From contig NZ_CANMQT010000002.1 in assembly GCF_947500065.1 (NCBI RefSeq), forward strand, positions 744,001-808,000: a DNA stretch of 64,000 nt, given 5' to 3'. Position 1 is the first letter of the stretch. Every line of letters starts with the position of its first letter. The position numbers and the translations under genes are program-made. Shown one piece after another: positions 40,130 to 49,908 of the stretch. This DNA comes from an uncultured Aquimarina sp. GTDB lineage: Bacteria > Bacteroidota > Bacteroidia > Flavobacteriales > Flavobacteriaceae. The notes under the pieces were generated by a model, which made no database searches, was not told the DNA's origin, and worked only from the letters and a program-made list of their open reading frames with translations.

Positions 40130-41815
40130 TTAAATTATATCTTTAAGTTTCAATTGTAATGATACAGTTCCATTCCATTCATTTTCATCAATCGTATAGG
40201 CAACTTTAAATTTTTGGCTTTCTGTGATTGTATTATATTTTGGCCCAAGATTAAAACCAATGGCTCCAATAGCTAATCCGTTTTTCTGTACTTTACACTT
40301 TAGATGTTTCTCATCAGCTCCAACACATTTTGCATATCCAGTATCCTTTACATTTTCAGTCATAAAAACTGGCGTCATATTTCCTGGTCCAAATGGTGCG
40401 AATTGTTTTAGAATCCTAAAAAACTTAGGAGAGATCTGGTCGAATTCCATTATCCCATCTATCAGAATTTCTGGAGTCAATAATTTTTTATCAATAGTAG
40501 TTGATACCACCTGTTCAAATTTTTGTTTGAACCCTTCGTATTGCTCTTCTCTAAGTGTCAATCCAGCAGCGTATTTATGACCTCCAAACTGTTCTATGTG
40601 TTCCGAACAAGCATCCAAAGCATTGTAAACATCAAATCCTTTTACGGATCGAGCAGAGGCAGCAAGTTTATCCCCACTTTTAGTAAAAACCAACGTAGGA
40701 CGATAATAGGTTTCTATTAATCTGGATGCAACGATTCCGATAACACCTTTATGCCAATTTTCATCATATACAACGGTAGTGAATCTCTCTTCCTCAGTAT
40801 TTTGGATTATTTGCTCTAAAGCTTCCTCTGTAATACTTTTATCCGCATCTTTTCGATCACTATTATACGTTTCTATTTCTGAAGCATACTGCATTGCTAT
40901 TTCAGGATCTTCTTCCTTAAGTAGGTTTACAGCATGTAATCCATGTTTCATTCTTCCTGCTGCATTAATTCTAGGAGCTAAGGTAAATACTACATCTGTA
41001 ATCGTTAAAACCTCTTTTTTAACTTGAGAAAGCATTGCTTTAAAACCTGTTCTTGGATTTTGATTAATCACTGTCAAACCAAAATATGCCAATGCTCTAT
41101 TTTCTCCAGTTATCGGAACAATATCTGCAGCTATTGCAGTGGCAACCAGATCCAAATATAATAACAAATCCTCTATAGACTGTCCTTGTCCAAAAGCAAT
41201 TGCCTGGATTAATTTAAACCCTACTCCGCAACCGCATAACTCTTTATAAGGGTATTCACAATCTTCTCTTTTAGGATCTAATACTGCAGCCGCAGCCGGA
41301 ATTGTAGTTCCTGGTCGGTGATGATCACAGATAATAAAATCGATGCCCTTTGATTTTGCATATGCTACTTTTTCTATAGCTTTAATTCCACAATCTAATG
41401 CTATAATTAAAGAGATATCATTATCAGAAGCGTAATCAATTCCTTGATAAGAGACTCCATATCCCTCTGCATAACGATCTGGAATATATGTAGTCACCTG
41501 AGATGATATCGTTTCCAAATAAGAAGACATTAATGCTACAGAAGTGGTTCCATCTACATCATAATCTCCATATACCATAATATTTTCTTGATCTGATATT
41601 GCTTCCCCAATTCGGGAAACAGCCTTATCCATATCTTTCATTAAAAAAGGATCGTGTAAATCTTCTAATGATGGTCGAAAAAATCTTTTGGCTTCATCAT
41701 AGGTTTCAATACCTCTCTGGACTAATAATGAAGCAATTATTGTATCTACATTTAGTTCTTTTGCTAAGTTATTGGTTATTGTGGTGTCAGTTTTTGGTTT
41801 TAGGGTCCATCTCAT
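40130..41815 (-). CDS. recJ: Single-stranded-DNA-specific exonuclease RecJ
   Basis: 5'-3' exonuclease of DNA repair and recombination, 561 residues. DHH-family motifs are complete: VYGDYDVDGTTSVALM (motif I), ALDCGIKA, CDHHRPG (motif III), GCGVGFKL and the DHHA1 region with SARSVKGFDVYNAL and FGGHKYAAG. Confidence 0.95.
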   Translation of the reverse strand: MRWTLKPKTDTTITNNLAKELNVDTIIASLLVQRGIETYDEAKRFFRPSLEDLHDPFLMKDMDKAVSRIGEAISDQENIMVYGDYDVDGTTSVALMSSYLETISSQVTTYIPDRYAEGYGVSYQGIDYASDNDISLIIALDCGIKAIEKVAYAKSKGIDFIICDHHRPGTTIPAAAAVLDPKREDCEYPYKELCGCGVGFKLIQAIAFGQGQSIEDLLLYLDLVATAIAADIVPITGENRALAYFGLTVINQNPRTGFKAMLSQVKKEVLTITDVVFTLAPRINAAGRMKHGLHAVNLLKEEDPEIAMQYASEIETYNSDRKDADKSITEEALEQIIQNTEEERFTTVVYDENWHKGVIGIVASRLIETYYRPTLVFTKSGDKLAASARSVKGFDVYNALDACSEHIEQFGGHKYAAGLTLREEQYEGFKQKFEQVVSTTIDKKLLTPEILIDGIMEFDQISPKFFRILKQFAPFGPGNMTPVFMTENVKDTGYAKCVGADEKHLKCKVQKNGLAIGAIGFNLGPKYNTITESQKFKVAYTIDENEWNGTVSLQLKLKDII

Positions 41816-42105
41816 TGGTATTATCGTTCCGAAATTATTTAAAAATCCAAAGTACGAAAAACATCCCTACTCCTTTCGGTTTCATATTAGTTTTGTATTT
41901 TGGTTTGCTAAAAATTATTAATACCGCTTCTCAAATGAATTAACCATATAAAATTGTTTCTTTTGAACTCATACTTCGTTACAAAATTGATCGATAACTA
42001 AGGTTATCCATAAATTTTCTTCCTTGTCTGAAACCAAAATAATCTAATTTAGTATTTCGGCAACTCCATTTGAGAATCGATATAAACTCAAAAATACATA
42101 TACAC

Positions 42106-42696
42106 ATGCCATTAGTAACACCTTTATCAGCTGATCACGATCAGGAAACCAAAGAATTGGCTGAATTCTTTAATGAAACACTTGGGTTTTGTCCTAATTC
42201 TGTATTAACCATGCAGCGAAGACCTGCCATCTCTAAAGCTTTTATCAATCTAAACAAAGCAGTTATGGCCAATGAAGGTCGTGTAACTTCAGCTTTAAAA
42301 CGAATGATCGCTTGGGTTAGCAGTAATGCTACAGGTTGTAGATATTGTCAGGCTCATGCAATTCGTGCTGCAGAACGTTATGGTGCAGAGCAAGAACAAT
42401 TAGACAATATCTGGGAGTACAAAACACATGCTGCTTTTAGTGATGCTGAGCGTGCTGCACTTGATTTTTCCCTTGCTGCAACTCTAGTCCCCAATAATGT
42501 TGATGAAGCTATCAAAACGGAGCTTTATAAATATTGGGATGAAGGTGAGATTGTAGAAATGCTTGGTGTTATCTCTTTATTTGGTTACTTAAATAGATGG
42601 AATGATTCTATGGGAACCACCGTAGAAGAAGGGGCCATCGAATCAGGTGAGCAATATCTTGGGAAACATGGTTGGGAAAAAGGAAAACACGTATAG
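42106..42696 (+). CDS. AhpD-like / carboxymuconolactone decarboxylase family protein
   Basis: A 196-residue all-helical protein with the AhpD-type redox motif CRYCQAH (usual CxxC with a following His) after AWVSSNATG. The family (peroxidase-related, CMD) includes alkylhydroperoxidases. The ATG at 42106 gives the usual MPLVTPL start. A strong hairpin follows. The 290 bp before it (41816-42105) hold no other gene. Confidence 0.9.
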   Translation: MPLVTPLSADHDQETKELAEFFNETLGFCPNSVLTMQRRPAISKAFINLNKAVMANEGRVTSALKRMIAWVSSNATGCRYCQAHAIRAAERYGAEQEQLDNIWEYKTHAAFSDAERAALDFSLAATLVPNNVDEAIKTELYKYWDEGEIVEMLGVISLFGYLNRWNDSMGTTVEEGAIESGEQYLGKHGWEKGKHV

Positions 42697-42749
42697 AGTT
42701 TGTTAGATGATTGGATTCTTAGATCATTAGACAATTAGAATATTTGATC

Positions 42750-42788
42750 AGACCTCACAGTCCGCCTCGGCGGACTGTGAGGTCTTTT
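42750..42788 (+). terminator. Very strong terminator hairpin
   Basis: AGACCTCACAGTCCG and CGGACTGTGAGGTCT form a perfect 15-bp stem with a six-base loop and a T5 tail. It is GC-rich compared with its surroundings. Confidence 0.93.
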
Positions 42789-42807
42789 TAACTTTAACTA
42801 TTTGGTT

Positions 42808-42993
42808 TTATAAATAATGTGCAATTAAATTCCCTCCATATTCAAAAAAAACATAATCAATATCTTCTTTTAAACCAGATTCTTTATAAGTGTTTAACCA
42901 TTTAGATATATACTTTCGGTCTGTTGGTTCTTCAACCCATATGGAAGAATTTGCGATCAGTACTGAAGAGCTTGTAACACCTAATAAATCCAA
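42808..42993 (-). CDS. Small hypothetical protein after the AraC gene (doubtful)
   Basis: A frame of 61 residues from a TTG, directly following the stop of the AraC gene on the same strand. It reads like protein (EEPTDRKYISKWLNTYKESG and YVFFEYGGN), and the frame stays open upstream to just after that stop, without a normal start codon. It may be a remnant or be coupled to the upstream gene. Confidence 0.35.
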   Translation of the reverse strand: MDLLGVTSSSVLIANSSIWVEEPTDRKYISKWLNTYKESGLKEDIDYVFFEYGGNLIAHYL

Positions 42994-43028
42994 AGTCTCT
43001 TTAGAAGGTTTTATATTAGTTTTTATTA

Positions 43029-43898
43029 TTAACCTTTAGCATTAAGTGAGTAAGGGTTTTTCTTATACCTAGAGGGAGTTACTCCTTTTATTTCTTTAAA
43101 TTTTCTATTAAAATTAGAAAGATTTTTAAAACCGCTATGATGCGAAGCTTCTAATATGGTCATATCTGAGTCACTTGACAATAACTTACATGAATTCTCA
43201 ATACGTACTTCTAACAAAAACTGAAGGAAAGTTTTACTTGTTCGTTGTTTAAAATAGCGACAAAAAGCATTTGGAGTCATATTTGCTATACCTGCTGCTT
43301 CGGTCAGCGAAAAATCTCTATTAAATTCAGTCATAATTGATTCAAACACTTTTGCCATACGTTTTCCTTCATAATTTGTATAAATTTGTTTAGAAACAAA
43401 TGACGATATGGTTTTAGTTTCGGCCATATTAAGAATTTTTAGGATTTTAAGAAAAATCGTAAAACGTTCTAATTTATTATCTGTTTCAATAATCTTAAGA
43501 AATTGTTTTTTTAATTTATCCTTCTTAGACAGTACTTTAAGTCCATATGATACCTCTTTAAAAAAAACCGATAACCCTTCAAATTCACATAGTTCAAAAA
43601 AGGAGTCACCAAATGATTCTTTAGTAAAGTAGATTGAAATTCTATGAGATTTTTCATCAGAAAAAGTGCTTTTAAATACATGGGGAGTGTTACTTCCCAA
43701 AATTAAAATATCACCTGCCTCATACTTGGTTACCTTATCTCTAACTATCAATTCTCCTTCTCCTGAAACTATAATTGATATTTGTATTTCTTTATGCAGA
43801 TGTAATCTATCATATAGAACCATTTCTTTATCCTCCAGAACTATTAAAGTACCTATCGAGGAATTTGGCACTTTAAAGGGTAATGCTTTTGTTTTCAT
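43029..43898 (-). CDS. AraC-family transcriptional regulator with cupin sensor
   Basis: A 289-residue regulator. The N-terminal cupin half (HLHKEIQISIIVSGEGELIV, then YEAGDILILGSNTPHVF) should bind a small ligand; the C-terminal AraC domain (MTPNAFCRYFKQRTSKTF, HHSGFKNLSNFNRKFKEIKG, TPSRYKK) binds DNA. It is divergent from another AraC regulator of the same design across a 483-bp gap. The regulated metabolic genes are not next to it. Confidence 0.9.
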   Translation of the reverse strand: MKTKALPFKVPNSSIGTLIVLEDKEMVLYDRLHLHKEIQISIIVSGEGELIVRDKVTKYEAGDILILGSNTPHVFKSTFSDEKSHRISIYFTKESFGDSFFELCEFEGLSVFFKEVSYGLKVLSKKDKLKKQFLKIIETDNKLERFTIFLKILKILNMAETKTISSFVSKQIYTNYEGKRMAKVFESIMTEFNRDFSLTEAAGIANMTPNAFCRYFKQRTSKTFLQFLLEVRIENSCKLLSSDSDMTILEASHHSGFKNLSNFNRKFKEIKGVTPSRYKKNPYSLNAKG

Positions 43899-44381
43899 TT
43901 TTAGTCAAAAAAATCATTAGAATCGTTTAATATTCTTTTCAAATAAAATAACAGAGTTGCCTATTTAGCTTTTCCATAACTTTTGTTTGAAATAAAAGCT
44001 CCATATTTATCCGGACTCATGAGAAAAAGTTGAGTTTTTCTAGAATCATTTCAAAATACTGAATACACCAGTCTTTGAATAAATAAATATCGTGTTTACA
44101 GTTTTCTGCCAAAAACATATTTCAAAACTAGGCCAATACCTTAATAACTGCTAATATTTTTACATCAAGATATGATACTATTTTATCAATATATTGTTTA
44201 TCTATCAGGCAATTTATTGACTTAACAAAAAATAACATTAGTTATTAAGCCTAATAAAACACTACCTAAAAGTCATTTATTGTCTAATAATTATAACGTT
44301 TAATTCAGCTTAAATACATACAATAAACATATATTATTCAATCATTTAAATTGTATCTTTATATTCAAATTAAAGTATTTA
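43899..44381. other. Intergenic region between divergent AraC genes
   Basis: AT-rich gap of 483 bp. I see no open frame, tRNA or strong hairpin. It must contain the promoters of both regulators; no clear TAnnTTTG box stands out. Confidence 0.6.
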
Positions 44382-45257
44382 TTGATGGGTGTCCATAGAG
44401 AAATTACACCACTAAAAGAGAATGATTGTTTTTTAGTATTAGATAGAAAGCTTAAAAAATTTAATTTTCCTATTCACTTTCACCCCGAATATGAGATTAA
44501 TTTTATACGAAACGCTAAAGGCGCAAAAAGAATAGTTGGGGATCATATTGGAGAAATAGAAGAATATGAACTTGTTATGCTCGGCCCTAATGTATACCAC
44601 GGATGGGAAAATTATAAAAATGATACGACCCAAGTATTGCACGAAATCACCATCCAATTTCCTAGATACTTATTTAATTCTCAGGTTCTTAATAAAAACA
44701 TTTTTAAACCCATTAAAGAGTTATTTAAAAATGCAAATCAGGGCATTTTATTTTCTGATGAGACTGCAAGAAATGTTGAAAGTAAACTTAAACTTATTAG
44801 CATAAAAAGTGGTTTTGATAATTTTCTGGATTTTCAATCTCTGCTATACGATTTAGCTATCTCCAGAAATAAAAAAATGCTAACTAACATCTCTTTTGAG
44901 GACCAAAATGATTTTCACAACAGTAAACGCATTGAAAAAGTTTATAATTATATAAAAGAGAATTATGATCAAAAAATTAAAGTTGAAAATGCTGCATCCG
45001 TAATAAATATGACTGTAATATCGTTTAGTAGACTAATCAAGCAACGTACTGGCAAAACGTTTATTGAATTTGTAAATGATTTACGTCTAAGCTTTGCCAC
45101 TAGAAAATTAATAGAAACAAACGAGAGTATTTCTGAAATTTGTTTTAGTTGTGGGTTTAATAATATTTCTAACTTCAACCGTATATTTAAAAAGAAGAAG
45201 AATTGTACACCCTCAGAATTTAGACAAAACTTTATAGGTACAAGAAATTTTTTCTAA
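44382..45257 (+). CDS. AraC-family transcriptional regulator with cupin sensor
   Basis: A 291-residue regulator. The cupin half shows FPIHFHPEYEINFIRNAKG and a metal- or ligand-site-like YELVMLGPNVYHGW; the C-terminal AraC domain has MTVISFSRLIKQRTGKTF and SCGFNNISNFNRIFKKKKNCTPSEF. It is distantly similar to the divergent regulator at 43029. The 205 bp after it contain nothing recognisable. Confidence 0.9.
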   Translation: MMGVHREITPLKENDCFLVLDRKLKKFNFPIHFHPEYEINFIRNAKGAKRIVGDHIGEIEEYELVMLGPNVYHGWENYKNDTTQVLHEITIQFPRYLFNSQVLNKNIFKPIKELFKNANQGILFSDETARNVESKLKLISIKSGFDNFLDFQSLLYDLAISRNKKMLTNISFEDQNDFHNSKRIEKVYNYIKENYDQKIKVENAASVINMTVISFSRLIKQRTGKTFIEFVNDLRLSFATRKLIETNESISEICFSCGFNNISNFNRIFKKKKNCTPSEFRQNFIGTRNFF

Positions 45258-45462
45258 TACCACTTGTATTTTGAATTTACTGTAATCAAAGTATATATGG
45301 TATAAATCATTTTCGAGATATTTTACTACTGATATTTCTAATTATGAATTGATTCCTTTTTTGGGATGTACAATTACATATTGTTTGATCAACTCCTAAA
45401 AAGTGCTCTGAGTGGTGAATATTTTAAAATTTCATGTTTTAATGAGATATGAAAAAAAATAT

Positions 45463-46116
45463 CTAAACAGAAATAATCTTTTCCCTTACTGCTTTTATGA
45501 TCAATCCAGCGGTATTTTTTACTTCTAACTTGGTCATTAAGTTTTTACGATGTCCTTCTATAGTACGTACACTCAGAAATAATTCTTCTGCAATTTCCGC
45601 AGTTGTATATTCTTTGGTAATTAATTCCAACACCTCTAACTCTCTTGTGGTAAGATGATAGTCTTTACCAATTACTGGCGGCTTAGCCGATTTGTTTTTA
45701 AGCCCTTTTAATAATGCCTGAGACACAAAAGGATTAAAATAAAAGCCTTTTTCGCATACGGATCGTATCGCATCTTCCAATTCTTGCTGATTCGTGTCTT
45801 TTAATAAGTATCCATTAGCACCCACCTCCATCAGATAAGATATCATTCGTTCTTCCTTATGCATAGTGAGTATGATTACTTTCATATCAGGATACAACTC
45901 TCTAATTTTTAAAGTTGCATCTACTCCATTCATTTCCTCCATTTCTAGATCTAGCAATATCACATCAGGAACGATATTATTTAATTTTGCTAATAAATCC
46001 TTCCCACTCACAGCTTCTAGAACCAGCTCTATATTATTCATTTTATCCAGCAATGACTTGATTCCTTCCCGGAATAAATTATGATCATCTATTAATCCTA
46101 GTTTAATAATTTCCAT
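45463..46116 (-). CDS. Two-component response regulator, NarL/LuxR type
   Basis: A 217-residue regulator. The receiver domain (1-120) has the acidic pocket (LIDDHNLFREG), phospho-acceptor Asp in VILLDLEMEEMNG and Lys in YLLKDTN; the C-terminal LuxR helix-turn-helix reads LTTRELEVLELITKEYTTAEIAEELFLS. It lies 42 bp downstream of its kinase. Confidence 0.95.
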   Translation of the reverse strand: MEIIKLGLIDDHNLFREGIKSLLDKMNNIELVLEAVSGKDLLAKLNNIVPDVILLDLEMEEMNGVDATLKIRELYPDMKVIILTMHKEERMISYLMEVGANGYLLKDTNQQELEDAIRSVCEKGFYFNPFVSQALLKGLKNKSAKPPVIGKDYHLTTRELEVLELITKEYTTAEIAEELFLSVRTIEGHRKNLMTKLEVKNTAGLIIKAVREKIISV

Positions 46117-46158
46117 GGGTATTTATTTAGGTTGTTAAGAGTGCTTATAACATTTATA

Positions 46159-46938
46159 CTATGGTATTTCCAGCCGAACTTTCATTCCTGATTTTTCTTC
46201 CAGAAAACTAATCGTTCCGGACAAAACGGATAACCTACTTTCTATATTTTTTAGTCCCAATCCCTTTCTGAATTGAAGTTGTTTTTCATCCAATCCTTTT
46301 CCATTATCTTCATAGACTATAATCAATACATTATTTTGATTCTTCATTTCAATCTTTATACTTGAGGCTTCTGCATGTTTTAATGTATTGGTAATCAACT
46401 CTTGTATAATTCTATAAAGATTTAACTCCTTTGTTTTGGCTACACTAGAAGTTGTATTATTAGTAAATGAAATTTTAATCTTTCCTGAGTCTCGTACTGT
46501 TTGTACCAAGCTATCAATAGCCTCGATAAATCCCAACTTCTCCAATACTACAGGTCTTAAATCTTGAGAAATCCCTCTAACACTTCTAATCATGTCATCA
46601 AAAAAACCTCCGATTTTATGAGCTATTCCTGTTAGCTCTTCTGGCGCTAACTCTGGTGTTATCTGCCCAATATATAATTTGGTGGTTGTGAGCATCGCTC
46701 CTACATCATCGTGCAGTTCTTTGGCTATTCTGGTTCGTTCAGCCTCCTGGCTTTGGATAGATGTTTTAAGCAATTCCTTCTGATAATCTGATTCTGCTTT
46801 TTGATACCTTTTTTGCTGAGCCAGTAACCTACGTTGGTATATAATAAAAAACACAATCACCGATAGTGATAATAAAAAAATCACTACCATACCGATGATG
46901 ATGATCTTTAACGTTATTGCTTCTTCGGGTTCACCCAT
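46159..46938 (-). CDS. Sensor histidine kinase, HisKA_3 (NarX/DesK-like)
   Basis: A 259-residue kinase with one N-terminal transmembrane helix (about 10-32), a short coiled coil, the HisKA_3 phospho-acceptor RIAKELHDDVGAML, and a HATPase domain with ELITNTLKHAEAS (N box) and VYEDNGKGLD (G1 box). There is no large sensory domain, so a partner protein may provide the signal. The ATG at 46938 overlaps the end of the upstream membrane protein by 25 bp, which suggests the two work together. Confidence 0.92.
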   Translation of the reverse strand: MGEPEEAITLKIIIIGMVVIFLLSLSVIVFFIIYQRRLLAQQKRYQKAESDYQKELLKTSIQSQEAERTRIAKELHDDVGAMLTTTKLYIGQITPELAPEELTGIAHKIGGFFDDMIRSVRGISQDLRPVVLEKLGFIEAIDSLVQTVRDSGKIKISFTNNTTSSVAKTKELNLYRIIQELITNTLKHAEASSIKIEMKNQNNVLIIVYEDNGKGLDEKQLQFRKGLGLKNIESRLSVLSGTISFLEEKSGMKVRLEIP

Positions 46939-47564
46939 AGCGCAGTAATATAAAATAACATTAGTACTATGTTTACAATTGCATGAAGCCCCCAAACAAG
47001 ATAACTTGCCTCTGTAGACCCCTTAAACATATTATTATTAATAAAAAACAGTATTAAGTTACTGGAAAAATAAATCAAAAATCCAGAATTGATCCAAAAC
47101 ATAGGATTTGTTTCTAACGCACTATATTTTACTTCTTTCAATAAAGTATAAAAATAACTTAACGCAAGAAATATTACGATTACTCCCAAAAGTGTTGTAA
47201 CGTTAGAATTAAATGTCTTTAGATCCTGAAAAAACAAGGTGTTAACAACCGCAAATATTGTAAAAGCAGTAGCTAAAATGATGAAAAACTGTTTTGAAAA
47301 TGTTTTTGATAATACGGTTCTATATATGTTAATGATCAACAAAAACTCTATGATTGAGTAAAAATGATACAACGGTAAGTTATTTATTTTTTGATACCAT
47401 AATATGTTAGCAATAAATTCAACTACAAAAACAACTACAAGTAAGTAAACTAGTTTTAGTTGTATTTTATGTAATGACTTATACTTAAATATGGATAATA
47501 CTAACGGTATAACAACTATAAAAGATGAAATTAGGCGTAAACTATCAAAAAGCTCTTTACTCAT
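46914..47564 (-). CDS. Multi-spanning membrane protein coupled to the kinase
   Basis: A 216-residue protein with about seven hydrophobic helices (from SSFIVVIPLVLSIF to HAIVNIVLMLFYITALW). No enzyme motif is visible. Its gene overlaps the histidine kinase gene by 25 bp, so it is a likely sensor or membrane partner of that kinase, by inference from coupling. Confidence 0.8.
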   Translation of the reverse strand: MSKELFDSLRLISSFIVVIPLVLSIFKYKSLHKIQLKLVYLLVVVFVVEFIANILWYQKINNLPLYHFYSIIEFLLIINIYRTVLSKTFSKQFFIILATAFTIFAVVNTLFFQDLKTFNSNVTTLLGVIVIFLALSYFYTLLKEVKYSALETNPMFWINSGFLIYFSSNLILFFINNNMFKGSTEASYLVWGLHAIVNIVLMLFYITALWVNPKKQ

Positions 47565-47584
47565 TAGTATTTTATTTTTATATA

Positions 47585-48361
47585 CTATTCTTTAGGACAA
47601 GTAGGTGGACAAGGACTAGAATACTCTATAAAAACTTCTTCATCTCCAAATTCTGCTAATCCATGTCTTGATATAATTTCTGTTTTTACTTTTTTCTTAG
47701 GAATAACTCCCAATACAGGTGTAAATGAAATCATATTACGATTCTGAAATTTATTCATATCAATCCCAGGATACATTATAAATCTTTTAATATTATTACG
47801 AAATGTACCATTAAAAAGCTCTAATACTAGATCACTACTAACATCAAAAAAATTAACGCGCATTAACAATCTTGTTCTCTCATCTTTTGCCACAAAAAGA
47901 TCGTCAATTAGATTATCCTCTACATTATTCCAGTTTGCTACAATCATTTCTTTAAAAATACCCGGAACTAACCTTCCTCCGCCGTCCGCACTTTTATTAT
48001 TCATATGTAATGGTTCCGATTCATAAAATTCGGGTATAAGAGAAAAACAAAAAGGATGCTTTCTGGTAGTAGTTGTTATTTCTATGATGGGACAAAACGT
48101 GAATTTGGTTTTATCCTCCTTTTCCAAACTCATAAAAATTCGAATACTTGTAATATCTTTTAATTTATTTAAGCATTTCAAATCACTATCACTCATCATA
48201 AAACGATTCGTACGAGTATAGTAACTACTTGATGATTTAGTGTCATTATTTAATCGCTGAAAATGTCTTGCTAGTAACAAAACCTCTTCTTGTTCCCATC
48301 GTTTTATATTATCCGATTGTTGCTTAGTCAGTGTCTGATCTAGTTCTATTGCTTGTTCCAT
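47585..48361 (-). CDS. Hypothetical protein, 258 residues
   Basis: A soluble protein with no signal peptide or membrane helix. The middle is rich in beta-strand-like segments (FTFCPIIEITTTTRKHPFCFSL); the C-terminus ends in a Cys/Pro tail (PCPPTCPKE). It is the first gene of the minus-strand group leading to the two-component system. I do not recognise its family. Confidence 0.75.
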   Translation of the reverse strand: MEQAIELDQTLTKQQSDNIKRWEQEEVLLLARHFQRLNNDTKSSSSYYTRTNRFMMSDSDLKCLNKLKDITSIRIFMSLEKEDKTKFTFCPIIEITTTTRKHPFCFSLIPEFYESEPLHMNNKSADGGGRLVPGIFKEMIVANWNNVEDNLIDDLFVAKDERTRLLMRVNFFDVSSDLVLELFNGTFRNNIKRFIMYPGIDMNKFQNRNMISFTPVLGVIPKKKVKTEIISRHGLAEFGDEEVFIEYSSPCPPTCPKE

Positions 48362-48755
48362 TTGTGTGAAAATTTATTACGTTAAATTGGTTTATCCCTT
48401 TAAAACTACATAAAAAACAAGATTGTAACTAATAATGATCTAATTAACGGGTAATAACCATTAAAAAACACGTATTTACCACGTGCTTATAATTTCTGTT
48501 TCACACGTATGTATGTATCAAAATTCATTTATACGTACTATTCCTTGTTTTTAGAATCTGTAATTCTACTGTGCGATTACGGCAAATACCCGTTTTAAAA
48601 AACGGAAACTTCTACGCTCTTGAGAAACAAATAGTTGCAATAATTTTGAATGTGATTAAAAACAAAACATTAAAAGAGTAGCTATTTTTTTTGATTACAA
48701 CGGCGGATTCGAAAAGCCAAATTATAAATAGAGTAGAAGTATAAAAAAACAAATC
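48362..48755. other. Intergenic region before the cytolysin-domain-like gene
   Basis: 394 bp between divergent genes. AT-rich with several ACGT-containing short words (CACGTATTTACCACGTG-like near 48470-48485) but no open frame or clear hairpin. It must contain the promoters on both sides. Confidence 0.5.
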
Positions 48756-49088
48756 ATGGAATTAAAAGAAGCGGTATTATCTCACTTAGACGCAAAACAA
48801 ACAGGATCTATTCTTATACGATGCGAAGGAGGATATGTGGCACGATTTACACTTTCATACCAATTAAATGGTAAAGAGTTTAGCAAACACTCAGGAGACA
48901 TCTCACTAGGCGTAAATAAGTCAGAAACTATTCCAGAAGGAGCGACTTCTATCCACCTAAAAGTGGAAGAAAACTGGGCGTTTGGTTGGTCTACAATTTT
49001 CACAAAAAACTATGACAAACCGGTAACAGAATGTTATAAAGTTTATGGAACAACATTAGATCCTAAATATGCAAAAATCTCTTGCTAA
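48756..49088 (+). CDS. Free-standing protein resembling domain 4 of cholesterol-dependent cytolysins
   Basis: A 110-residue protein with no signal peptide. It follows the order of motifs of the membrane-binding domain 4 of thiol-activated cytolysins: GGYVARFTLSY (25-35), a middle loop, IPEGATSIHLKVEENWAFGW (59-78) at the place of the Trp-rich undecapeptide, and GTTLDPKY (98-105), where the Thr-Leu pair (100-101) is the cholesterol-recognition pair of true toxins. The pore-forming domains 1-3 are absent. It could bind a membrane lipid or sugar, or be an intracellular relative with another role. The match is by eye. Confidence 0.75.
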   Translation: MELKEAVLSHLDAKQTGSILIRCEGGYVARFTLSYQLNGKEFSKHSGDISLGVNKSETIPEGATSIHLKVEENWAFGWSTIFTKNYDKPVTECYKVYGTTLDPKYAKISC

Positions 49089-49108
49089 TAGCATATGCAT
49101 TTTCAAAA

Positions 49109-49144
49109 ACAACCTGAATCTATCGATTCGGGTTGTTACTTTTT
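49109..49144. terminator. Bidirectional terminator
   Basis: AACAACCTGAATC and GATTCGGGTTGTT form a stem with one G-T mismatch and a four-base loop; it lies between convergent genes and has T runs on one side and A runs on the other. Confidence 0.85.
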
Positions 49145-49843
49145 AAAATAATACAGAAAGCTTTTCCAAAGTAGGTATGCGCTCATCAAAATGATCAATA
49201 TCGCCCATATCCAATAGGTCCCGATTGTATTTTCAGCAATAGCTTGTGTATCAGAAATCTGAATTACGCCTTCTCTTTCGAATTGTTTGGTAAATAAGTA
49301 ATCTAATTGAAGATAAGTACTTAACACAGACTGTAAGCCTAAAAACAGAATTACAACTACTTCTAACTTTCTACTTTTGAATAACGTAATAATAAATAAA
49401 AGCACAGCAAAACTACTCATTACTGCAACTCCCCAAAAAGACCTGATCCATATAAGCAATGAAAGTATCATGACACCTATCAATATTCTAAGAGCGATCA
49501 TGGAACTTCTATGTGATTTTGCTGATGCAATTAATAACGCTCCAACAACTGCTGGGCCCAATAATCCACCGGCAGCCACCAATGCATTACCAATAAAAGG
49601 TGCTAAATAGCTTCCTCCTAAGTGATAGTAGGCAACACCACCACCGTTTTCGTAAATCTCTAAATACTCAAAACTTCCACCTACTAACAATGCGGTAAGT
49701 CCGTGACCCATCTCATGAAACCATGTTCCTAATAATCGAAAAGGATATTGAACCCATCCGAAATATGGTAACTGCCATAATACAATAACGACTATGGCAA
49801 CAATAATGATGGTATAATCAAAACGTTTAGAGATACTTGTAAT
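49136..49843 (-). CDS. M50-type membrane metallopeptidase with non-standard start
   Basis: About 236 residues with several membrane helices. The zinc motif HEMGH lies at the membrane entry (GTWFHEMGHGLTALLVGG). The first ATG of the frame is inside this motif (HE-Met-GH), so translation from there would destroy the site. The frame is open upstream for 44 more codons with a good membrane helix (TIIIVAIVVIVLWQLPYFGW) but without ATG, GTG or TTG; an ATT at 49843 is in the place where relatives start. So the start is ATT or a mutated ATG. The family cuts membrane-embedded or secreted proteins. Confidence 0.75.
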   Translation of the reverse strand: MTSISKRFDYTIIIVAIVVIVLWQLPYFGWVQYPFRLLGTWFHEMGHGLTALLVGGSFEYLEIYENGGGVAYYHLGGSYLAPFIGNALVAAGGLLGPAVVGALLIASAKSHRSSMIALRILIGVMILSLLIWIRSFWGVAVMSSFAVLLFIITLFKSRKLEVVVILFLGLQSVLSTYLQLDYLFTKQFEREGVIQISDTQAIAENTIGTYWIWAILIILMSAYLLWKSFLYYFKK

Positions 49844-49908
49844 TTTTAAATTTATTTACTGTCTTTAAAACAAAATATGTAATTTTATATTTCACAAAAT
49901 TATTCATT

